DNA of 64,000 nucleotides from an uncultured Planctomycetia bacterium (GCA_937871505.1 CALMPF010000002.1:1-64000), one strand, 5' to 3'; shown: positions 44,289-53,331, counted from the first letter of the stretch. The notes: a model not told the origin generated them from the letters alone. Translations and numbers: made by a program.

Positions 44289-45398
44289 GTGACGGTCGGA
44301 TCCGGCAACGCAGCCTTTCAGGCCTTCATCCCGAATCCTCTTCCGGCGCCATTCGTCTGGACACAGGAGACGGTGAGCCTGTTGTCAGCTGCCGATCGCG
44401 CGCTCGGGCAGCTCGCGGGGGTCGGCCGGCGCCTGCCGAACCCGCATCTCCTCATCGGCCCCTTCAAGCGACGAGAGGCCGTGCTCTCCAGCCGGATCGA
44501 GGGAACCCAGGCTTCGATGTCCGACCTCGTGCTCTTCGAAGCAGCTCCCGAGAGCGAGCAACGGGTCGAGGACGTGCGGGAGGTCATGAACTACGTGCGA
44601 GCACTCGAGCACGGACTGGAGCGACAGACGACGCTTCCGTTGAGCCTGAGGTTGATCAAGGAGATGCACAAGCTGCTGATGGAGGGCGTGCGCGGCAACG
44701 AGAAGACACCGGGGGAGTTCAGGACTTCGCAAAACTGGATTGGACCACCGGGATGCACGCTCGCCGACGCGACCTTCGTGCCAACGCCCAAGGACAATCT
44801 GCTCGAAGAGCTCTCGGCGCTTGAGCGGTTCCTTCACGCCAAGAGTGATCTACCGCCGCTCGTGCGCCTCGCGATGGTCCACTACCAGTTCGAGGCGATC
44901 CACCCGTTCCTTGACGGCAACGGTCGGATTGGGCGACTCCTGATCACGCTTTTGCTCTGCGTCGAGGGAATGCTGCCGGGTCCGCTGCTGTACCTCTCGG
45001 CGTATTTCCAGAAGAGCCGTGACGAATACTACCGGCTCTTGCTTGCGGTGAGTGAGGAAGGGCGCTGGAATGAATGGGTCGAGTACTTCCTGCGAGGTGT
45101 TGCCGATCAGGCGATGGATGCAGTCGAGAGAGCGGCGAGACTTCTGGAACTGCGCGAGGAGTTCTGGGCTCGGCTTCATGGGGTGAAGGCGTCGGCGCTG
45201 CCCCTCCGCCTTGCCGACGCGCTCTTCCAGTGGCCTGCGGTGAGTGTCCCTGCGGTCGGAAGGCTGCTCGATGTAACGCCGCGATCTGCGCAGAAGATCG
45301 TCGACAAGCTTGTCGCGGCGCGGATCCTTGAAGAAGCGACGGGACGCCGACGCAATCGGGTGTTCATCGCGCGTGAGATCGTGAGGGCGGCGGAGTGA
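44289..45398 (+). CDS. Fic-domain AMP-transferase (class II, self-inhibited) with winged helix
   Basis: A 369-residue Fic protein that transfers AMP from ATP to a target protein. The catalytic motif HPFLDGNGRIGR is intact (residues 205-216). The inhibitory helix S-x-x-x-E-G (SSRIEG, 67-72) is on the N-terminal side, which makes it a class II, self-inhibited enzyme. The C-terminus is a winged helix-turn-helix (VPAVGRLLDVTPRSAQKIVDKLV). GTG 44289 is listed as start, but family similarity continues 14 codons upstream (GRIVTVGSGNAAFQAF), to CTG 44247, which follows GGAGGAGG by 7 nt, so translation may begin at CTG. It is followed by a small gene after 19 bp. Confidence 0.9.
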   Translation: MTVGSGNAAFQAFIPNPLPAPFVWTQETVSLLSAADRALGQLAGVGRRLPNPHLLIGPFKRREAVLSSRIEGTQASMSDLVLFEAAPESEQRVEDVREVMNYVRALEHGLERQTTLPLSLRLIKEMHKLLMEGVRGNEKTPGEFRTSQNWIGPPGCTLADATFVPTPKDNLLEELSALERFLHAKSDLPPLVRLAMVHYQFEAIHPFLDGNGRIGRLLITLLLCVEGMLPGPLLYLSAYFQKSRDEYYRLLLAVSEEGRWNEWVEYFLRGVADQAMDAVERAARLLELREEFWARLHGVKASALPLRLADALFQWPAVSVPAVGRLLDVTPRSAQKIVDKLVAARILEEATGRRRNRVFIAREIVRAAE

Positions 45399-45417
45399 CC
45401 TCACGAGAGGAGACACC

Positions 45418-45636
45418 ATGGCGCAGAATCTGCTGAAGCACGCAGAGAAGTCGATTCTCGGCGAGCTCTACCGCAAGACCAAGCGCACCGTCGACGACCT
45501 GCCCTGCACGGAGGAGTTTCAGTCGCTGTACACCCAGTTCGTCGCCGGCACCGGTCTCACCATGACCCGCCACGACGTCTGGCGGTGCTTGTCCGGCCTG
45601 AGGAAGGCGAGCCAGCTCATTCGCAAGGAGCGGTGA
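45418..45636 (+). CDS. Small protein of unknown function downstream of fic
   Basis: A 72-residue, Lys/Arg-rich helical protein (MAQNLLKHAEKSILGELYRK..). A good GAGAGGAG site lies before ATG 45418. It follows fic by 19 bp and is probably cotranscribed. No family recognised. It might be a partner or substrate of Fic, but the only evidence is position. The middle has RTVDDLPCTEEFQSLYTQF and the end RHDVWRCLSGLRKASQL. Confidence 0.6.
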   Translation: MAQNLLKHAEKSILGELYRKTKRTVDDLPCTEEFQSLYTQFVAGTGLTMTRHDVWRCLSGLRKASQLIRKER

Positions 45637-45689
45637 GGACGGCATGGCGGGCCGGACGGCCGCAACGGAGCGCGACACGTGTCAACGAA

Positions 45690-45720
45690 GCAACGCCGCC
45701 CCGAAGCGAGGCGGCGTTGC
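45690..45720. terminator. Bidirectional hairpin terminator
   Basis: GCAACGCCGCC (45690-45700) pairs perfectly with 45710-45720, loop of 9 nt. It sits between the convergent ends of the small gene and tRNA-Val; it would serve both. Confidence 0.7.
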
Positions 45721-45724
45721 GAAA

Positions 45725-45798
45725 TGGGCGATGGGGGACTCGAACCCTCGACCTCACGGGTGTGATCCGTGCGCTCTAGCCAGCTGAGCTAATCGCCC
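45725..45798 (-). tRNA. tRNA-Val (anticodon CAC)
   Basis: On the minus strand the acceptor arms GGGCGAT and ATCGCCC pair over 7 bp, the D arm contains TAGCTCAGCTGGCTAGAGC, the anticodon arm is CACGG with loop ATCACAC and CCGTG, giving anticodon CAC (Val, GTG codons), and the T loop is GTTCGAGTCC. Discriminator base is A and the CCA end is not encoded. The tRNA is flanked by a terminator and a -10 box. Confidence 0.95.
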
Positions 45799-45811
45799 GA
45801 CCTACGGACGG

Positions 45812-45817
45812 AGTATA
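45812..45817 (-). promoter_or_regulatory. -10 box TATACT for tRNA-Val
   Basis: On the minus strand TATACT lies 13 nt upstream of the mature 5' end of the tRNA. Confidence 0.5.
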
Positions 45818-45959
45818 TCGCGTGGGCAGGGTGCGTCGCGACTCGGGCGTGCGCGCGGCGTGCCGAGGGATGCCGCCGCGCGGAGCGCCGATGGCTGCCG
45901 CCGCGCGCCGTTGGCTTCGGTCGGTGATGCGACCATCGGGCGATCGGGGGCGCCGCCCG

Positions 45960-47366
45960 CTACACCACGTTCGCGAGGGCGGAGGAGAGCCTCTCGATCA
46001 GGCGTTCGTGCGACGCCGCCGACGCGGTGGGGCGATCGGGGTCGGGGGGGACCTTGGCGCGGATGGCGCGGAGGGCGGAGCGCACCGCCTCGCGCTCCGC
46101 TGGCGTCGCCGAGCGGCTAATGTCCCGCGGGGGGGCGACGATCGGCTGGAGGCTGGCGTGGCCGCGGCGAAGCAGGCGTCGGGCGAGGTCGAGCTGGCGA
46201 TGGACGAGCGTCGCCAGGTCGCTCTCGTCGAGGGAGAACTCGCGCAGGCCGCGCAGGCGGCGGACCAGAGCGCGGCGCAGCGGTGTGGCGCCGCCGACGA
46301 CGAGGCCGCCGAGGCCGAGCAGGGTCGTGGACGCACCGGGCGCGATCCAGCCGGTCACCGCCTCGACCTTGGCGCCGATGGCGGCCCCCGCGGCGACGCC
46401 GGCCACGGCGCCGGTGCCGGCGCCGGCAAGCACATCCCGGCGCTTCACCGAATCGATGTGAAGGACGTCGTAGCCGAATCCGCCGTTTATCTGATCGACT
46501 TCGAAGGGCTCGAGATCGCCCTCCGGGAACGCGAAGCTCCCGAGCAGCGCTGTGGCGGCCCGGCGCTCGAGCGTGCGGACGCGCTCGACCAGCCGCAGCC
46601 GGGCGGCGGTCGCGGCGGCTTCGTCGTCGCGCGGGACGGACTCCGCGAGCGCCGACGCCTCGACCGCGACGGCCAGCGCGTTGCGGGCCGCGATGCGCCG
46701 CAGGTCGCGGGCGCGGCGGGCGCGATCGCCGGCGAGCCGATCGAGCGTCGGACGGAACCGATCGAGCTTGGCGGCGAGCTTGCGGTAGAGGTCCTGCTCC
46801 GCTTCGAGGTCGAAGCGGCATGCGTCGACCTCGGCGACCTCGTCGAGTCCGGCGTCCGCGAACGCCTCGCGCCACGCCGCCGCGCCCCGGCGACCTTCCT
46901 CGGTCGCGGCGAAGTTGATCGTCGCCAGCAGCGGACGACGACAGCGGCGCAGGACGTAGAGCTCGTCGCGGTGCTTCGGCTGCACTTCGTCGCGGGCATC
47001 GACGACGTAGAGCCCGGCGTGAGCCTCGAGCAGCGCCCGCAGGGCGATCGCCTCCGGAAGAAACCGGCCCGCCGCCTCGGGCGAGGCGAGGAAGCGGTCG
47101 ATGAGACCGGGGCCCTCGTCGCGCGGTCCGGTCGCGATCGCGTGCAGGTGATCCCGCAGCCGGATGGGATCCTCGAGGCCGGGCGTGTCCACGAGCTCGG
47201 CAAGCGGAAGGCCGTCCGCGCGGAGCAGGATCGTCTCCGCGTCGCGCGTCGTCGACGGCTCGGAGTCGACGATGCCGAAGCGGGCGTTGCGCGCGAGCGT
47301 CCGCGCAAGCGAGGTCTTCCCGCTGTTCGTATGGCCGACGATCGCCAGGCGCAGTCGTTCGCTCAC
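45960..47366 (-). CDS. GTPase with DUF3482-type C-terminal domain
   Basis: A 468-residue GTP-binding protein. The G1 loop is GHTNSGKTS (residues 11-19), the switch I Thr is in PSTTRDAET (about 38), and G3 is DTPGLED (about 60-66). The following region contains YVVDARDEVQPKH and ATINFAA, with a changed NKxD motif, as usual for DUF3482 proteins. A Gly/Ala-rich helix pair (GAVAGVAAGAAIGAKVEAVT and GLGGLVVGG, about 330-375) suggests membrane association. It is coupled by ATGA overlap with the DUF2868 gene upstream, the usual two-gene arrangement of this family; the pair may act at the membrane. Confidence 0.85.
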   Translation of the reverse strand: MSERLRLAIVGHTNSGKTSLARTLARNARFGIVDSEPSTTRDAETILLRADGLPLAELVDTPGLEDPIRLRDHLHAIATGPRDEGPGLIDRFLASPEAAGRFLPEAIALRALLEAHAGLYVVDARDEVQPKHRDELYVLRRCRRPLLATINFAATEEGRRGAAAWREAFADAGLDEVAEVDACRFDLEAEQDLYRKLAAKLDRFRPTLDRLAGDRARRARDLRRIAARNALAVAVEASALAESVPRDDEAAATAARLRLVERVRTLERRAATALLGSFAFPEGDLEPFEVDQINGGFGYDVLHIDSVKRRDVLAGAGTGAVAGVAAGAAIGAKVEAVTGWIAPGASTTLLGLGGLVVGGATPLRRALVRRLRGLREFSLDESDLATLVHRQLDLARRLLRRGHASLQPIVAPPRDISRSATPAEREAVRSALRAIRAKVPPDPDRPTASAASHERLIERLSSALANVV

Positions 47367-50176
47367 CGCGCTCTCCAGCGATCCGGCGAATCAAGGTCAT
47401 CGATGCGATCGGAAGCGTCGATCAGCCGGGCGCGGGTCGCGCGGAGCCGGCGGCCGATCGCGGCGCGGCGGCGCTCCGCGGCGGCCTCGGCTCCGGCGCC
47501 GTCGATTCTCGCGAACTCGGCCTCCAGCCCCTCCAGCGGGGCGTCGTTCCGCGATGCCGGCGCCGACGATGCGGCGTGCGCTCCGGGTGCGCTTCCTGCT
47601 GCGACACCCGCCGCGTGCGCTGGCGGCGTCGCGCCCACCCCGCTTCCTTCGCCCATCTCGCCCATCTCGGTTGGGTCTCCGAAGGCCGATCCCAGCGCGC
47701 GGGCGATCGCCGCCTCCTCCTCTCCTTGCAGGGCGAGCGTCGCTGCCCAGAGCGCCGCGGCGCGGACCGCCGTGGCGCGGGCTTCGGCCACCGAGGCAAT
47801 CGCGGCCGAATCGCGCTCGGCGGCGGTCGAGGAGCCTCCGTCGGCCGATCGCATCGAGCGCACGAGCCCGGCCAGCGCCCCGCTGCCAGCCCCGGCGCCG
47901 AGCCACCCGGGGAGTGCGGAGAGGATGCCGACGACCGCCGCCGATCCGAGCGCGGGCCCGGCCATCGTCGCGATGGTGATGCAGCCGAGCGCGCCCGCAA
48001 TCGCGCCCGCGGCCCCCCAGCGAGCGGACCCGGCCATTGACGCCGGGAGCCGCGCCAGCATCGAGCGCGCGCCGAGCCCCGCCAGCTTCGAAAGGTGCGA
48101 GACATCGGGGACGAAGTCGCCCAGCGCGGCGCCGGGGAGCTTCGATCCCGCCGATCGCAGAGTCCGCGCGTCCGGATCCACGATCGCCGGCAGCGCGATT
48201 CCGGCAAGCCACCGCGATCGCAGCCTCTCGACTGGGCTCTCGGTCGCCGGGCGTCCCTCAGCCGCGCCGTAGAGCTCACTGAGCTCATGGTGCAGCCGGA
48301 GGAGCGCAGCGGTCTCGTCGCCACCCTCGTCGGCGCAGCGTCGGGCGATCAGATCGAAGGCGTCGCGAAGCCGTTCGCGATCGATCGCAAAGCGCTCGCC
48401 CGCGAGCGCGCGGCGGTCCGCGCCGACGTCGGCCCTCGACCCTCCGCCCTGCGCGCGATCGGTCGCCCTGGCGTCTTCGCGGGCGTCCTCGTTCGATTCC
48501 TCTCTGGCGTCCTCTCCGGCCTCTTGGCTGGGGGCCGGCGCGGGGCGCTGCGCGCCGTCGGCCGGAGCATCGCCGCGCGCCGACTGATCCGGCGCACCCG
48601 AGGCGCTCTCCTCTCCGGCGACGATGGCGCGCAGCCGGGCCGCTGTTGCGGCCGTGAGCAGGTCGAGATCGAGCTCGATCACGGAGGCGCCGCGGATGCC
48701 GGCGCGGGCGGCGACCGCGCGCCAGCCATCGACTCGCCGTCGAAGCGCTTCGCCGTCGAGCCTGCGCCGCGCCGTGGAACCGCCGGTCAGGACCAGCCGT
48801 GCGTCCGTCGCGGCGGCGACGACGATCTCCTCGATGGTCGTCGCAAGGCCGCGATCCGGAGCGGCCGCGAGGGGTGCGACGAGGACGATTCGCCGCGGCC
48901 GCGGCGCGAGCGAGTGAAGGCGATCGAGCGCCGCGCGGCGGTCGTCTCCTCCGGCGACGATGCCAAGATCCTCGGCGCCGCGCGCCGCTGCGGGGGGCCA
49001 GCCGGAAGCGGGGATGGCAATCTCGATGCCGACGACGGCAGGGGGACCGACGGCGGCGGCTCCGGCCGCCGCGGGAAGCGCCGCATCCGGCGCAGCGGGC
49101 CACGCGCCGGAGCGCGGTCCCGTCGAGGCATCGCCCGCGGCATCGATTCGACGCAGGATGGGGTCGAGGAAGAGCGAGGTCGGATCGAGGCGGACCGCCC
49201 GCTGCGCCCGGCGCGCCATCGCGATGCAGCCGATCGCGAGCAGCGCGCGGGGGATCACGCCGTAGACCACGATCGAGCCGAGGAGCAGGCCGGTCCAGGC
49301 CTGCCGGATCTCGCGCGGCTGATCGAGGCTCCCGGGCGCGCCGCGTTCGGACGCGGCGATCATCGCGGCGTCCGGCGTCGGCACGCCGAGCCACCGCGGC
49401 ACTGCCGAGGCTGCGGAGCAAAGCGCTGCGAACCACGCGTCGGGCATCCAGGTTGACTCCCAAGTGAACGCGTATCGGTGGAAGGTGAGCCGGAGGGCGA
49501 TTGCCAGCAGGCATCCGAGGTTGAACGCCAGCCAGAGCGCGTGGGTCGCGGCGCCGATCGTCCATCGCCCCGACGCCCCGCGCCACGCAAGGGAGGTGAC
49601 GGCGGCGGCTGCCGCGGCGAGGGGGCCCTCGACCCGTCCCGCCCGCCGGGCGGCGGCGAGGCCGAGCGCCGAGACGGCTCCGCCGATCGACGCCCACGCG
49701 GCTCCTTGGCCGAAAGTCTGGAGCCCGACCCATGCCGCGAGCAGAAGGCTCTGGCCCAGGAGAACCCCTTGGAGGATCCAGACGATGTTGACCGATCCGG
49801 CTGCGGCCGAGACCGGCGCGCCGGGCGCGCCCGGTGCGATTGATCCGGCCTCGGGCAGGCCGAGCGCCGCGGATCCCGCGAACCAGCCGAGCAGCGCGGC
49901 AATCCCCAAGGCGAGCGCAGCGACGGCTGCGCCGCGTCGGAAGACCGACGCGACGGCGGCTCGGCACTCGGGTTCATCAGGCTGCCCGGAGGCCCATCTC
50001 AGGAGCCGTCGCTCGGGACGCTCGTCAGCCGAGTGCGCGGCGAGGAGCAGCTCCTGCGGGTCGACTCGCGGGCGCTCGCGGCGGCGGCTCGCCAGCGCGA
50101 GGATCGTCGCGCGATCTGCGAACGCGACCAGGCGGTCGGCCCCTGCCGCACGAGAAGGGGAGCGGGCCTCGGTCAC
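47363..50176 (-). CDS. DUF2868 membrane protein, partner of the DUF3482 GTPase
   Basis: A 937-residue protein whose N-terminal half has four membrane helices (AALALGIAALLGWFAGSAALG; VNIVWILQGVLLGQSLLLAA; LAFNLGCLLAIALRLTFHRYAF; LLGSIVVYGVIPRALLAIGCIAM), the DUF2868 pattern with YAFTWESTWM. The C-terminal half has cytoplasmic helical and Ala-rich low-complexity regions with a further GAIAGALGCITIATMAGP pair. Start is GTG 50176, directly after the tatA stop (50183). It overlaps the GTPase gene by 4 bp. The low-complexity linker (about 520-580, Glu/Asp/Ala/Arg-rich) is long. Role unknown; the pair is conserved together in other bacteria. Confidence 0.8.
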   Translation of the reverse strand: MTEARSPSRAAGADRLVAFADRATILALASRRRERPRVDPQELLLAAHSADERPERRLLRWASGQPDEPECRAAVASVFRRGAAVAALALGIAALLGWFAGSAALGLPEAGSIAPGAPGAPVSAAAGSVNIVWILQGVLLGQSLLLAAWVGLQTFGQGAAWASIGGAVSALGLAAARRAGRVEGPLAAAAAAVTSLAWRGASGRWTIGAATHALWLAFNLGCLLAIALRLTFHRYAFTWESTWMPDAWFAALCSAASAVPRWLGVPTPDAAMIAASERGAPGSLDQPREIRQAWTGLLLGSIVVYGVIPRALLAIGCIAMARRAQRAVRLDPTSLFLDPILRRIDAAGDASTGPRSGAWPAAPDAALPAAAGAAAVGPPAVVGIEIAIPASGWPPAAARGAEDLGIVAGGDDRRAALDRLHSLAPRPRRIVLVAPLAAAPDRGLATTIEEIVVAAATDARLVLTGGSTARRRLDGEALRRRVDGWRAVAARAGIRGASVIELDLDLLTAATAARLRAIVAGEESASGAPDQSARGDAPADGAQRPAPAPSQEAGEDAREESNEDAREDARATDRAQGGGSRADVGADRRALAGERFAIDRERLRDAFDLIARRCADEGGDETAALLRLHHELSELYGAAEGRPATESPVERLRSRWLAGIALPAIVDPDARTLRSAGSKLPGAALGDFVPDVSHLSKLAGLGARSMLARLPASMAGSARWGAAGAIAGALGCITIATMAGPALGSAAVVGILSALPGWLGAGAGSGALAGLVRSMRSADGGSSTAAERDSAAIASVAEARATAVRAAALWAATLALQGEEEAAIARALGSAFGDPTEMGEMGEGSGVGATPPAHAAGVAAGSAPGAHAASSAPASRNDAPLEGLEAEFARIDGAGAEAAAERRRAAIGRRLRATRARLIDASDRIDDLDSPDRWRAR

Positions 50177-50182
50177 GTTCGG

Positions 50183-50587
50183 TCAGCGTCGACGCTCGGG
50201 GTCGCTCGTCGAGGCGTAGGGATTCGGTTCGCCGCTCCCGTAGGCAGCCTCGGCCCGCGCTCCCTCGGCCGAGCGGGGGTCGCCCGGCGGAGTCGAGGAA
50301 CCGGGCGGGGACGACGGGATGCGCGGCGGTTCGGATCGCCCCGCGCTCTGGCTTGCGGAGCGGCCGGCCTCGGTGTCGATCTCGTCGTCGATTCCCTTGA
50401 TGCCCCGCTTGAACTCGACGATGCTCCGACCGAGCGATCGTCCGACCTCGGGCAGCCTGCGCCCGAAGATCAACAGGCCGATGATCGCGATGATGATCCA
50501 CTCCGTCGGTCCGGGCATGCCGAACGCCAGCAGCGGGAGCGTTGCCGGGGCCGGGGCGGAAGCGAGGACCATCGGGAGCGGTGCCAT
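50183..50587 (-). CDS. tatA: TatA/TatE-like twin-arginine translocase subunit
   Basis: A 134-residue protein with one N-terminal membrane helix, FGMPGPTEWIIIAIIGLLIFG (about 22-42), the conserved FG and RRLPEVGRSLGRSIVEFKRG amphipathic segment (42-62), and a long Ser/Pro-rich tail. TatA-type proteins form the pore of the twin-arginine export system for folded proteins. The start ATG 50587 gives a short leader; MPGPTEW (23 residues later) would be the minimal family start. It precedes the DUF2868/DUF3482 genes by 6 bp, likely one operon. No tatC is in the window. Confidence 0.82.
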   Translation of the reverse strand: MAPLPMVLASAPAPATLPLLAFGMPGPTEWIIIAIIGLLIFGRRLPEVGRSLGRSIVEFKRGIKGIDDEIDTEAGRSASQSAGRSEPPRIPSSPPGSSTPPGDPRSAEGARAEAAYGSGEPNPYASTSDPERRR

Positions 50588-50935
50588 GACTGCCGCAAGC
50601 GTAGCGCAAAGACTGGCCGCCCGGGGCTTCCCGGCGGCGCACCAGGGGTCGGCGCGGCAGCCTGCCCGGATGCAGGTCCGGGATTCAATCCGGACGCCGA
50701 TCGGGAAACAAGTCCGAACGCGGACCTCCAAGCGGGCGCACGACCCGAAGTCGCTCGAAGCGGCGACACTGGGGGCGCGGCGCAACCCGGGCCGGCGCTT
50801 CTCCTCGTGAATCACCCACTTCGGCCAACCTCGCCGCGACGCCGAGGGGCGCCGGAGCGTGAAGCGCTGCGAGCCCGCGCGACGCGACGTGAAACTCACG
50901 TCCCGCACATTTCCCTGCCGACAAAGATCATCGCG
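50588..50935. other. Gene-free stretch with a hairpin-family repeat fragment
   Basis: No credible gene. Holds the partial element at 50790-50880. Confidence 0.4.
50790..50880. repeat. Partial hairpin-family repeat
   Basis: CACCCACTTCGGCCAACCTCG (from about 50813) and the following CGAGGGGCGCCGGAGCGTGAAG match the right part of the element at 59135-59345 (CGCCCACTTCGATCAACCTCG) and the terminus of the element at 2684. Confidence 0.55.
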
Positions 50936-52252
50936 ATGTCCCGCACGACCAGCCGTCGTCTTCGCGCCCCCCGCGCGCTCCTGTGCCTCTCCACGGCGCT
51001 CGCCCTGCTCGCGCTCGGCGGCTGTCGGCAGCAGAAGGTCGAGGAGGAGCCCGGGCCCGACTACGCGCGCCCGCTCGGGCCGGGCGAGTCGGCGCTCCGC
51101 AAGCTCGGGCCGGGCGATCCCCTGCCGGACATCGGGGCGGCATTCAGCCAGCGCGATGTCCTGCTCCTCGACGCCGTCGACCAGAGCCTCTCGTGGTTCG
51201 AGGCTCCCTCGAGCCGGCAGTTCTATCCGTTCGAGGACATCTGCACCCACGAGCAGTCGAAGGCCAGCCTGCTCGCGTTCAGGGAGCTCATCGTCTCCTC
51301 GAGCGACCGCGCGAGCTTCGAGCGCGAGTTCCTCCGGCTCTTCGACATCTACCAGACCGTCGGCTACAACCGCAAGGGAGTCGTCCTCTTCACGGGCTAC
51401 TACTCGCCGGAGTTCACCGCCAGCCGCCACCGGGCGCCTGGCTTCGACTACCCGATCTACCGGCGACCCGCCGACCTGGTGACGCATCCGGTCACGGGGG
51501 AGCCGCAGGGCCGCCGCATGCCCGACGGCTCCCTCGCGCGCTATCCATCGCGAGCGGAGATCGAGGACTCGCGGCTGCTGGAGGGCACCGAACTGGCGTG
51601 GCTTCCGAGCTACCTCGATGCCTACATCATCCAGGTCAACGGGTCGGCGAAGCTGAGGCTCACCGACGGCTCGGTCATCTACGTCGGGTACAACGGCAAG
51701 ACCGATCGCGACTACGTCGGACTCGGCAAGCTGATGGTCGAGGCGGGTCTGATCGAGGAGAGCAAGCTCAGCCTCCCGGCGATCCGCGCCTACGCGCAGA
51801 AGAACCCCGAGCGGGTGCGCGAGCTGATCCGGAAGAATGAGAGCTTCGTCTTCTTCGCCGAGTACGACGGATCGAACTGGCCCGCGGGATCGCTCGGACG
51901 AAAGGTGACGGAGAAGTCCACGCTCGCCACCGACAAGAAGATCTACCCGCGCGGGAACCTGGTGATGGTCGATACGACCATCGCGAGCTTCGGCGACCGG
52001 CGCGAGTCGTTCCGGCGCTTCATGCTCGATCAGGACACTGGCGGGGCGATCAAGGCGCCGGGCCGCGCCGACATCTACATGGGCATCGGGCCCGCGGCGG
52101 AGCTGCTCGCCGGGCGCCAGTACAACGAGGGCACGCTCTATTACTTCTTCCTCAAGCCGGAGTACATCGACCAGTACCTCTCCGGATCCCGCGGCGGAGG
52201 CGCCGCCCCGGCGCGGTTCCCGGCGTCGGGGGGATTGCGCTCGACCATGTGA
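50936..52252 (+). CDS. mltA: Lytic murein transglycosylase A (MltA)
   Basis: A 438-residue lipoprotein that cleaves peptidoglycan glycan strands with formation of anhydro-muropeptides. The signal peptide (ALLCLSTALALLALGGC) has lipobox LGGC with Cys about 29. The MltA/3D domain shows VVLFTGYYSPEFTASR (about 147-162), DAYIIQVNGSAKLRLTDGS, and the catalytic region DQDTGGAIKAPGRADIYMGIG (about 364-383), in which the aspartate of RADIYMG is the proposed acid/base. Length is typical (about 360-440). ATG 50936 is at the start of the signal. Convergent with the DUF3592 gene after 19 bp. Confidence 0.93.
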   Translation: MSRTTSRRLRAPRALLCLSTALALLALGGCRQQKVEEEPGPDYARPLGPGESALRKLGPGDPLPDIGAAFSQRDVLLLDAVDQSLSWFEAPSSRQFYPFEDICTHEQSKASLLAFRELIVSSSDRASFEREFLRLFDIYQTVGYNRKGVVLFTGYYSPEFTASRHRAPGFDYPIYRRPADLVTHPVTGEPQGRRMPDGSLARYPSRAEIEDSRLLEGTELAWLPSYLDAYIIQVNGSAKLRLTDGSVIYVGYNGKTDRDYVGLGKLMVEAGLIEESKLSLPAIRAYAQKNPERVRELIRKNESFVFFAEYDGSNWPAGSLGRKVTEKSTLATDKKIYPRGNLVMVDTTIASFGDRRESFRRFMLDQDTGGAIKAPGRADIYMGIGPAAELLAGRQYNEGTLYYFFLKPEYIDQYLSGSRGGGAAPARFPASGGLRSTM

Positions 52253-52270
52253 CGCCGCGCACGGCGGCGC

Positions 52271-52828
52271 TCAGACGAGTCGGCTCGCGAACCAGCCGAT
52301 GGGAAGCAGGAGGGCGCCGAGCACGATGAAGACGATCGGCCCCGCGCTCGTCTCCGCAAGGAGATAGGCCCGCGACGGATCGGCAGGGTCGACGAAGCCC
52401 TGCACCGTGGCGCCGACGGGGAAGGGGACGAGCTCTGCCGCCGCCTGGTCGCGCGAAGCGCTCGATGTGATGATGGCGCTGGGACGGATGAGGTCGCTCT
52501 CGTATTCCGTTCCGTCGATGGTGTAACGGAAGGCGATGTCGGGCCGATGCGTGGTCGTGCTGTTGCTCCGCCCGACTCGGCGATCGGTGTCCGCGGACGT
52601 CGCGGAGCGCACCTCCGACCGGACGATGACCACGTCGATCGGCTGGGCGGAACGCAGGAGGCGTTGTTGCCGGAGGAGCTGGGTGACGCCGACGATGAGG
52701 AACATCGCAGCGAATCCCCAGGCGAGCGCGAGTGCGATGATGCGGGCGAAGGTCATGGGCGTGCGGAGGAGCGCGCGCAGCGTACTCGCTGCCGCCCTGG
52801 TCTGCGAGGCGGTGCCGGTGAGCGCCAT
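52271..52828 (-). CDS. DUF3592 membrane protein
   Basis: A 185-residue protein with two membrane helices (about 28-50, ARIIALALAWGFAAMFLIVG, and 163-181, IVFIVLGALLLPIGWF) framing an extracytoplasmic beta domain. The middle has FRYTIDGTEYESDLI (about 100-114) and VGATVQGFVDPADPSRAYLL, the DUF3592 signature. Start ATG 52828 is chosen; MTFARII at 52756 is the alternative and equally plausible. Function is unknown for the family. Convergent with mltA. Confidence 0.72.
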   Translation of the reverse strand: MALTGTASQTRAAASTLRALLRTPMTFARIIALALAWGFAAMFLIVGVTQLLRQQRLLRSAQPIDVVIVRSEVRSATSADTDRRVGRSNSTTTHRPDIAFRYTIDGTEYESDLIRPSAIITSSASRDQAAAELVPFPVGATVQGFVDPADPSRAYLLAETSAGPIVFIVLGALLLPIGWFASRLV

Positions 52829-52897
52829 CGGCCTCCGAGGACGCCGCATTCGCGCGGAGGGGCGCCGCGGCGCTGCGCGGAGCCAGGCGCGGGGCGC

Positions 52898-52950
52898 GGG
52901 GGGCCGGGGGCCGGGGGCCGGGGGCCGGGGGCCGGGGGCCGTGGGGCCGG
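52898..52950. repeat. 7-bp G-rich tandem repeat (GGGGGCC)n
   Basis: About seven units of GGGGGCC; the + strand has many G-runs close together and could form G-quadruplexes. Confidence 0.8.
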
Positions 52951-52974
52951 GAGACGGGGGGAGGGGGTGAGGCG

Positions 52975-53146
52975 GCGGCGCTGCGGGCACACAAGCGCAG
53001 CGTGACTTCTGCTGCCGTCGCCTGAAGCGGCACTTCGCGGCCTCGAAGCTCGCGTCCCATTCATCGCTCGTGGATGTCCGGCGAGTCTCGCCCCGCTCGC
53101 GTTCGCGGGCAGTCGAAGCTCGCGTCCCTCTCATCCCTCGTGGATG
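52975..53146. repeat. Hairpin-family repeat with a 70-bp internal duplication
   Basis: CTTCTGCTGCCGTCGCCTGAAG..TCGAAGCTCGCGTCCC matches the core of the elements at 2684 and 59135. The segment TCGAAGCTCGCGTCCC..CTCGTGGATG occurs at 53043 and again at 53113 (3 differences in 34 bases). Confidence 0.6.
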
Positions 53147-53331
53147 GCGCTTGAAGACCCGCGGAGGGTCGGCACGTCGTCCATGTGGCGAAGGAACCGC
53201 GCACCCCGCGCCGATCCCGCGACCGAAGGCCCTGCTGGGGTCCAGAGGCATCGGATGCCCTCCGACGGGGTTGCGCAAGTTCCGCGACGCGGACTCCTCG
53301 ACCGCCGCGTTGGACGCCGCTCTCCATTCGA

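Noticed and set aside
45822-48272. 816-codon plus-strand frame across the GTPase and DUF2868 genes
   Set aside because: It is a shadow: the minus strand holds Walker A, DTPG and membrane helices, while the plus frame is low-complexity Arg/Ala sequence.
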